DNA of 64,000 nt from Chloranthus sessilifolius (Eukaryota; Streptophyta; Magnoliopsida; Chloranthales; Chloranthaceae), in contig CM037588.1 in the NCBI GenBank assembly GCA_021018995.1, forward strand, positions 81,131,765 through 81,195,764, in the 5' to 3' direction. This document shows positions 57,301 through 64,000 of this stretch, piece after piece. Position numbers and translations under genes: made by a program. Numbering within the stretch: position 1 is the stretch's first letter; every line of letters starts with the position of its first letter. The notes below the pieces were generated by a model. That model saw nothing but the letters and a program-made list of their open reading frames with translations, was not told the DNA's origin and made no database searches.

Positions 57301-58790
57301 CAGTTAACAAAAGTGCAATATCATCCAGTGAGCAGTCAAGGAGCAGACTTAGTTTACTCTTGAATCAGTAATCATAAAAAAAATTTAATTCATTGGTTGC
57401 ACAGTAATTTAAACAGCATAAACTTCTCATGAGTGCTCAGCATTTCCAATCAGTTTACAATCACAAAAAACTGCACAAGTGTGTGCCAGCACTGAGCCCA
57501 TCCTCAGGTCAAAAATTAGGTTATAGGTCATACGTAATGCATTCAAGTTCAGACCCAAAAACTTTGCAGGGCATACTCTCATAAGGGTTTTGTTGAGGGG
57601 TCCATTTTCTCACAGGCTCAAGAGCAGTTACATCCCCCAAATGGGTCTGCAAGCATGAGCATAGGCAGAGTTCTTTAAGTGTTGACATCATTGGCAGTTC
57701 CTCACCATAGATTGGATAACTCTTTATCTTCACATGATAGCTCACTCAACTTTGGATCACAAGGGCTTTTAACTGGGCTGTAATGTGGCTTATGGAGTGG
57801 GGTTGAAAGAATGGAGCGTTGAGAAGAGGTTCAAAATTGAGAAATCAGTAGGTGACAGAGGTGATTCATGACTTCACCTTCTTGCATTCAGCTCCCTTCA
57901 TCTTCTTTGAGATTTTCAGATTTGAAGTGATCAGTTTCTCTTCTTGATTTTGATTCTTCAATGAAAGTTCCTCTTGGTTCCTCCCTTACTTCTCTTCATT
58001 ATTATTTTTAATGGAATTTTCTTCTTTTTATTTTTATTTTTGCATTTCAGAAATGCCAGCATGTTCTCAGCTACCATACTGCCAGAATTTTTTGAGATGC
58101 TTCTTCTCCATTCACTTAATGTTGACCATAGCTAGTTCATTTCCAACCTTTTCTCCTTTACCTTCTGAATTCTCAGAGTGAGGGTAGGCTGAAGCAGGCT
58201 CATAGGTTCAGGTTCAAGTACTCAGGTGTATTTTGAAGAAATTTAGGATTTAAAGCTCAAAGGGGGGTATGGACAAGGGCAGATGCTTTAGGGTTGGTCC
58301 TTTAAGGCTCAAACTGTCCAAGAGAAGGCCTTGATCCTTTCTTAAGTCTCATGAGTACTATCAGTTGTTTCAACTTGGAGTTATCTAACTTCTAGTGAGC
58401 ACAGTGACTCAGCCAGTCCTTAGAACTAGAAGGGATTGCCTTGGTTACTCCTCAAAAGATGGAAAAAAAATTTTATAGGCCCAATTCTCACTGGTTATGG
58501 TCTTCCTTTGAACTTTTAAGTATGTCCTTACATTTTTCTCTCTCTAATGTTTCACTAAGTGCTGATACAAGTAAGTTTCCTTGGTGATATCATCATGGAA
58601 ATGTGAAATATTCAAAGTTTATAATGTCAAAAGTTTACAGAAATTTTAAATTTCTTATTTTCATGATTCTTAAGTGAACAGAGGTTCATTTCCATATTAC
58701 TCAGATAAGTCTGCTACACTTAGGTTAACTATTCCATTGGCAGGGTCTGCCTGCCACACCCCCAAACCTATGAGGAGGAGTGGCCTCACT
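57301..58790 (-). other. 3' noncoding region of E
   Basis: No genes. Shares with A and B the TATGCTCATGCTTGCAG ... AACTGCTCTTG block (near 57610-57670) and AAGGCCTTCTCTTGGACAGT (near 58315-58335). Also holds the internal polypurine-like motif at 58755-58769. Confidence 0.6.
58755..58769 (-). other. internal polypurine-tract-like motif, element E
   Basis: AGGTTTGGGGGTGTG on the minus strand is identical to the true tract plus first LTR bases of B (AGGTTTGGGGGTG|TG), but lies ~1.65 kb upstream of E's own 3' LTR. Confidence 0.6.
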
Positions 58791-58959
58791 GGTTCAAAGG
58801 TGTCTGAGTTGTAGAGTTATTAAAGCATAAAAGACCAGAACAAGAAAGAAATCAACCAAGAATAAAGAACTGTATAGAATATCTGAAAAAGAAAATTTCA
58901 TTAAAACTAGATAAAAAAAAAAGAAAATTACAAAAACGGAGGAGGAAAGGAGAGATGGA

Positions 58960-59181
58960 TCAGGGGGGAGGGGGTTGAGTGGAGGGGGCAGGGGATGGTT
59001 CTGTCTTTTGCTTCTTCTTCGACGGTTGGAGCTTTTCCTCCTCCTCCTTGGCCAGGATTTGCAGAACCTCCTCGTATTCATCCCAGAGGGGTTGGAGGGG
59101 ATCCGACTCTTTAGGTGGTGGCGGGTCCAACCACATCGAGTAAAACTTGTTAGGCAGCGCATTCTGCTTGTCATCTGCCAT
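58960..59181 (-). pseudogene. short ORF3-position reading frame of E
   Basis: In the ORF3 position of E there is only a ~73-codon frame, MADDKQNALPNKFYSMWLDP..., acidic and Pro-rich with EEEEKLQPSKKKQK. It lacks B's conserved parts (DLTVRYED, NPYIRRDVLKG). A longer frame starting at 59313 also covers it; I chose 59181 because the ATG follows the TATA-like box by ~75 bp and starts the charged region. Either a reduced or a replaced ORF3. Confidence 0.45.
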
Positions 59182-59784
59182 GGTTAGGATTAGGGAAGGA
59201 CCGCTAGGGTGAGAGGAGAAAGGATGCGATGAATATGAAAAGGGGCTCCCTGTGTATTTAAAGGCGAGGATGGTGGAAGATGAAACGGTGGAATGACATC
59301 CAAGTCGCCGCAAGTAATTGAGAGTGAGTTGGAAAAAGTCAAGTCCCCACAGTTAGTGTGGGAAATGACAAATGCATTAGACTCGCGCAGCTGGGGATGG
59401 AGATCACGAGATAATTGAATCACGTGATTGTGGAAGTTGGAGCTTGAAGTGCGCGAGAGACTCTGCAGCATTGAAGCTCGCGACAGCAAAAGAAATGTTC
59501 TATGCAAATTGTGCGAGAGCTTCCCAAATCACAATTTGGAATGCGCGAGGGCTTAGTACCAAACAGGGGCAATATAGTTAGTGCAGCCTACTCATCAAAA
59601 ATATTCAAACAATATGCCTTCAAATTCGAAAATCAGCAATTCACAGAAGAAGAAGAATAAATCATACCAATCCCACATAAACTCTAACAAGCTCACATAT
59701 TCAGAGTCCACATAACCACTAAAATTTCTTAAAACTTATGGAAGAGATAAAAGTAGTATGGTACAACATGGACACAACTGTGGG
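59182..59784 (-). promoter_or_regulatory. pol-ORF3 spacer of E with CGCGAG motifs and TATA-like box
   Basis: Between the integrase end and ORF3 (minus strand) five or six CGCGAG/CTCGCG motifs at 59383-59548 repeat the motif of E's own LTR. TTTAAATA follows at 59262-59255, ~75 bp before ATG 59181. Same order as in B and C. Confidence 0.5.
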
Positions 59785-61070
59785 TCAGGTAGATGTAGGG
59801 GTCCCATGAAAATGAATAGTGTTCATAGGGTCAGCAGGTTGTTCAATGCAAGGCTTAAGCCTCTGACCATTCACTTTGAAGGTCCTCCCAGATTTGGGAT
59901 CCTTGACTTCCACAGCTGCAGACGGGGAAAGATTTAAGACAACATAGGGACCTTCCCATCTAGATTTTAATTTGCCAGAAAAGAATTTTAGTTTGGAGTT
60001 GAATAACCAAACCTTACCACCCGGTTCGAGGCTTTTTCTCAGCAAGCCCTTGTCAAAGAACGCTTTGGACCGTTCCTTGTATATTCTGGCATTGGTGTAA
60101 GCATCCATCCTCAGCTCATCCAATTCAGACAGCTGTAATGACCTGTGATGACCAGCAGAAGTTAGGTTCATATTTAAATTCTTAATGGCCCAATAGGCCT
60201 TGTGTTCTAACTCTACTTGGAGATGGCAAGCCTTGCCATAGACCAGCCTGAATGGGGACATTCCAATGGGAGTCTTATAGGCAGTCCTATAAGCCCACAG
60301 TGAATCATTGAGCTTATCAGCCCAATCTTTCCTATCAGTCCTAACTGTTTTCTCAAGGATGTTGTTGATCTCCCTATTGAAAATTTCAACTTGCCCACTT
60401 GTTTGTGGGTGGTAGGGAGTAGCAATCTTATGGGTCATAGAATATTTCTTGAGCAAGCTCTCAAAATTCCTGTTGCAGAAATGGCTACCCCCATCACTGA
60501 TAATAGCTCTAGGGGTTCCAAATCTTGAGAAAATGTTCTGCTTTACAAATTTGAGGACCACCTGGTTATCATTGGTTCTTGTGGCAATGGCTTCTACCCA
60601 CTTGGAAACATAGTCCACTGCCACTAAGATGAAATGGTAACTATTAGAAGGAGGAAAGGGGCCCATAAAGTCTATTCTCCATACATCAAACAGTTCTACA
60701 ACAAGGATGGGCTGTAAAGGCATTGAATTTCTTTTAGACAACCCTCCTAATTTTTGACATCTCTCGCATGCCTTGCAGTGTGTGTATGCATCTTTGAATA
60801 AGGACGGCCAGTAAAAACCACACTACAGGACCTTATCAGCTATTTTTCTCCCACTAAAGTGGCCTCTACAGGCTTTTTAATGGCACATGGCCAGAATACT
60901 GGGGATATCACTTTCGGGAACACATCTTCGGATGATTTGGTCTACACAGTACTTGTATAGGCAAGGTTCCTCCCAGAAAAAATACTTGACCTTTGAGAAA
61001 AATAGGTCTTTGTCCATTTTGGTCTAGTGGGGAGGAATCTTTCCTATAACTAGATAATTGACAATGTGTG
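59785..61070 (-). pseudogene. integrase region of E
   Basis: Core [41 protein letters not shown] and C-terminal [18 protein letters not shown]...VNGQRLKP. A long uninterrupted stretch of 318 codons covers core and C-terminus; the zinc-binding front is less well kept. The region ends at 59785, as in the other elements just before the spacer. Confidence 0.9.
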
Positions 61071-62460
61071 CAAACCAAGGGACTAAGGATTGGATGGCAA
61101 ATAATTGCTCATCCAGGAAGGCATCATTTGTAGGGCCATCCAGGCATTTCTCCAAGATAATTCTGGATAAGTGGTCAGCCACCACATTCTCCACACCCTT
61201 TTTGTCCTTAATTTTGATGTCAAACTCCTGTAGCAGGAGTATCCATCTAATCAGCCTAGGCTTAGCATCTTTCTTAGACAGTAGGTACTTCAATGCTGAA
61301 TGGTCAGTGAAGATTACAGTTTTAGATACTAGTAGGTAGGCTCTAAATTTGTCAACAGCATAAACCACTGTTAGAAGCTCTTTCTCAGTTGTGATATAGT
61401 TCAGCTGAGCTTCAGCAAGTGACTTGCTGATATAAGCAATGACCACAGGCAGCTTATCTTTTCTTTGGCCCAAAACAGTACCCATTACCAAGTCTGATGC
61501 ATCACACATCAGCTCAAAAGGTAGGGTATAGTCTGGTGTTTGAGCCAGAGGTGAGGCATATTTTCAATGTTTCAAAAGCCTTAAGACAGTCAGCAGAAAA
61601 GTCAAAGGGCACATCCTGACAGAGCAGGTGGCACAATGGCTTGGAAATTTTGCTGAAGTCCTTAATGAACCTCCTGTAAAATCCTGCATGCCCCAGGAAA
61701 GATCTGATTTGCTTGACTATTTTTGGAGGGAGAAAATTGGCAATGAGGTCCACTTTGGCCTTGTCTACCTCAAGCCCTTCTTTAGAGACTACATGGCCCA
61801 ACACAATGCCTTGTGTTACCATGAAGTGGCTCTTTCCCCAGCTTAAGACCAAATTGGTCTCCTCATATCTTTGCAAAACAAGGCTGAGGTGTTGTAGACA
61901 CTGGCCAAAACTGTCCCCATAGACAGAAAAATCATCCATAAAAATCTCTAAAAACTTGTCAATCATATCAGAGAATATGGCATACATACACCTCTGAAAA
62001 GTGGCTGGCACATTACAAAGTCCAAAAGGCATCCTTCTATAAGAAAAGGTGCCAAAAGGACAGGTAAAGGTGGTTTTCTCCTAGTCTTGAGGATGCACAG
62101 GGATTTGGTTGTACCCTGAGTACCCATCAAGAAAATAGTAAAAAGCTTTTCCAGCCAATTTGTCCAAAATTTGATCAATGAAGGGGAGAGGGAAATGGTC
62201 CTTTCTGGTTTTAGAGTTGAGCTTCCTATAATCAATGCACACTCTCTAGCCAGTGGTCTCCCTGGCTGGCCTCAACTCTCCAGTTTCAGTCTTAATCATT
62301 GTTATGCCAGATTTCTTGGGCACCACTTGGATAGGTGCCACCCAATGAGAATCAGAGATGGGGTAAATCACCCCTGCATCTAGCAATTTAATGATCTCCT
62401 TGAGGACCACTTCCTGCATGTGAGGATTTAACTTCCTCTGCATTTCCTTGGAGGGTAGTG
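61071..62460 (-). pseudogene. RT and RNase H region of E
   Basis: MPFGLCNVPATFQR, FMDD near 61940, SFLGHAGFYRRFIKDFSK; RNase H part MCDASDLVMGTVLGQRKDKL, EKELLTVVYAVDKF and [18 protein letters not shown]. Broken in a few places. Confidence 0.9.
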
Positions 62461-63450
62461 CTCCCTCCTCAAGATGAATCATGTGCATGCAGATTGATGC
62501 ATCGATTCCTCCCAGATCGGCAATGGTCCAACCAATTGCCTTCTTGTGCTTCCTCAAAACTGTTAGTAATTCCTCTTCCTGCTCATTGGTAAGGGAGGAA
62601 GAGATAATCACAGGAAGCTTATCACCATGCTCAAGGAAGGCATATTTTAATGTTTCTGGAAGCTTTTTGAGTTCCAGATCAGGGGCTTGTTGGGTGGATG
62701 GCAGAATAGGTGTAGTGGAGGTTAGGAGAAGAGGCAGCAATGTAGGTTTCCAACTGGAGTGCTGCACTGAGCCCATAGAAGACTTTAATGTGGTCATGTT
62801 TTTTTATACCACCTTTGGGCTCTCTTCCTCCACCATGTCCCAAATTTTAACTAAATTCTTGACGATGTTACCCCACTCCAGCAGAGTGGGCAATTCCTCT
62901 TCTATAATTTCCTCAAGTACATCCACTGCAAAGCTCTCCTCATAGTCCATTTGAGGGTACTTTGCACTGTTGTACACATTCAGCTCAACTTTCATATGTC
63001 CAAAAGTTACCTCCATTACTCCAGACCTGCATTGAATGCATGCATTGGCAGTGGCCAAGAAAGGCCTGCCCAATATAACAGGTATGGGATTTGGGCTATT
63101 GCTGCACCCCATGTCCAAAACTAAGAAGTTAGCAGGGTAGAAAAACTCATCCACTCCCACTAAGACATCCTCAACCATTCCCAGAGGTCTCCTCTCAGAC
63201 CTATCAGCCATCATTAGCACAATGGGGGTAGCCTTACTCCCCAAACCCGATTCTTGAATATATACCTTTGTATGCCAACAGGTTAACATTGGCTCCAAGG
63301 TCTAAAAGGGCTTTTCCAATTGTATGGTCTCCAATTACGCAGGGAATAGTGGGTATCCCTGGATCTTGCAACTTCTCAGGCATTGATATGTTAAATACAG
63401 AATTCACTGTATCAGTTGCAAAGGCCTTTTTGGACACATGGCCTCTAGCC
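62461..63450 (-). pseudogene. protease region and RT linker of E
   Basis: IPTIPCVIGDHTIGKALLDL followed by the DLGA active-site motif near 63285, LMMADRSERRPLGMVEDV and VILGRPFLATANACIQCRSG. The linker toward RT (SLTNEQEEELLTVLRKHKKA) is well kept. Broken. Confidence 0.85.
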
Positions 63451-64000
63451 TCTCTTTTAGGTGCAGAGGTCTTTCAGGAACTTTGCATAGGCTGGGACTT
63501 GTTTAATTGCCTCAAGCAGGGGCAAATTGATTTTCACCTGCCTAAAAGTCTCCATCATTTCCTCCATCTGGGCATTCCCTTTATCAAAAGGGACAGGGCT
63601 ATTCAAAGCTTGAGGAAATGGCAACTGAGGTTCTGCTGGTTCCTCAGCTGCTAGCCCATGACTAAACTTCTGTTTCTTTCTTTTTCCATGTTTTTCTTCC
63701 TTCTGAGGCTCAATGACAGCCTCTTTATTTTTCTCCTGCTGCAGGGTGGCAGGCAATTCTTGGCTTTGTGGTCCAACAACATCTCTATCATGATCATTTG
63801 CATCATCTGTGGAAATGGGCTCTGCTGGTCTGTTACCCACCTGGGTGTCTACTAGCCTGCCAGACCTTAGGGTAGTGATAGCATTGGTGTCCTCAAACTT
63901 TGAGGAAGCTTCCTTAATTAAAAACTGACCCTTGGGGTTAGCAATTGGCTGGCAGGGCAACCTCCCTTCATCTCTCCTAGCCAAGGCATTTGACATTTGG
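63451..64000 (-). pseudogene. gag C-terminal region of E, runs off window
   Basis: LARRDEGRLPCQPIANPKGQ, ITTLRSGRLVDTQVG, a charged Glu/Lys stretch, then NAQMEEMMETFRQVKINLPL and YAKFLKDLCT as in the other elements. Open throughout in the visible part. Confidence 0.85.

Larger units (their letters stand above)
54595..64000 (-). mobile_element. Athila-type LTR retrotransposon E, minus strand, 5' part off window
   Basis: Read in reverse: gag C-terminal part (from the right edge), protease, RT-RNase H, integrase, spacer, a short ORF3, 3' noncoding region, polypurine tract and complete 3' LTR. Inserted in integrase of D. Best preserved of the elements here (about half a dozen breaks in the visible part), consistent with being the last arrival in the C-D-E nest. 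Same subfamily as A. Confidence 0.9.

Noticed and set aside
59785-60741. Functional domesticated integrase gene (318 open codons in E)
   Set aside because: It lies in its normal place inside an Athila element with matching spacer and LTR; openness fits a young insertion.

Overview
The window is plant nuclear DNA made almost entirely of nested LTR retrotransposon fossils. The evidence is Ty3/Gypsy gag-pol reading frames with the PFGLCNAPATF and FMDD reverse-transcriptase motifs, LTRs of about 1.5-2.5 kb, and primer-binding sites matching the 3' end of plant tRNA-Asp. A third, env-position reading frame downstream of pol, on top of these, fits the Athila lineage of flowering plants. Such dense nesting is typical of pericentromeric heterochromatin. 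I recognise no intact host gene. The only host-like coding signal is one unidentified exon-like block at 10163-10371.

Layout from left to right. 1-6348: 3' part of Athila element A (+), with ORF3 tail, 3' noncoding region and truncated 3' LTR. 6349-6951: inverted LTR fragment I (-). 6952-7971: chromovirus-type pol fragment. 7972-10517: gene-poor mosaic with a candidate LTR scrap, AT microsatellites, an RTE-type LINE tail and the exon-like block. 10518-12790: LTR F (-). 12791-15879: 3' end and LTR of element G (+). 16056-16811: start of another LTR-like sequence H. 16817-31149: complete Athila element B (+), with two 1873-bp LTRs and a TCGAT target duplication. By-eye LTR divergence is about 2.8%, suggesting roughly 1-2 million years. 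31559-47746: Athila element C (+). Its 5' LTR contains a 2379-bp solo LTR (J), and its pol-spacer region is tandemly duplicated with a period of about 5.04 kb. 47747-54594: Athila element D (+), inserted in C. 54595-64000: Athila element E (-), inserted in the integrase region of D and running off the right edge. This gives a three-deep nest, E in D in C.

The most interesting signals are noncoding and shared among the elements. (1) Each Athila LTR has, upstream of its TATA box, an array of a short palindrome-centred motif (TTCGAA, GTCGAC, ATCGAT, CGCG or a TCATAATTTATGA type) whose sequence differs by element. (2) In B, C and E the spacer between pol and ORF3 repeats that element's own motif array followed by a TATA-like box, which looks like an internal promoter for ORF3. 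(3) Two stem-loops recur with compensatory base changes, one in the transcribed part of the LTR and one just upstream of the 3' LTR. (4) A copy of the polypurine tract lies about 1.6 kb upstream of the true one in A, B and E.

All elements are described as fossils. Boundaries inside coding regions are approximate, and counts and divergences were made by eye.
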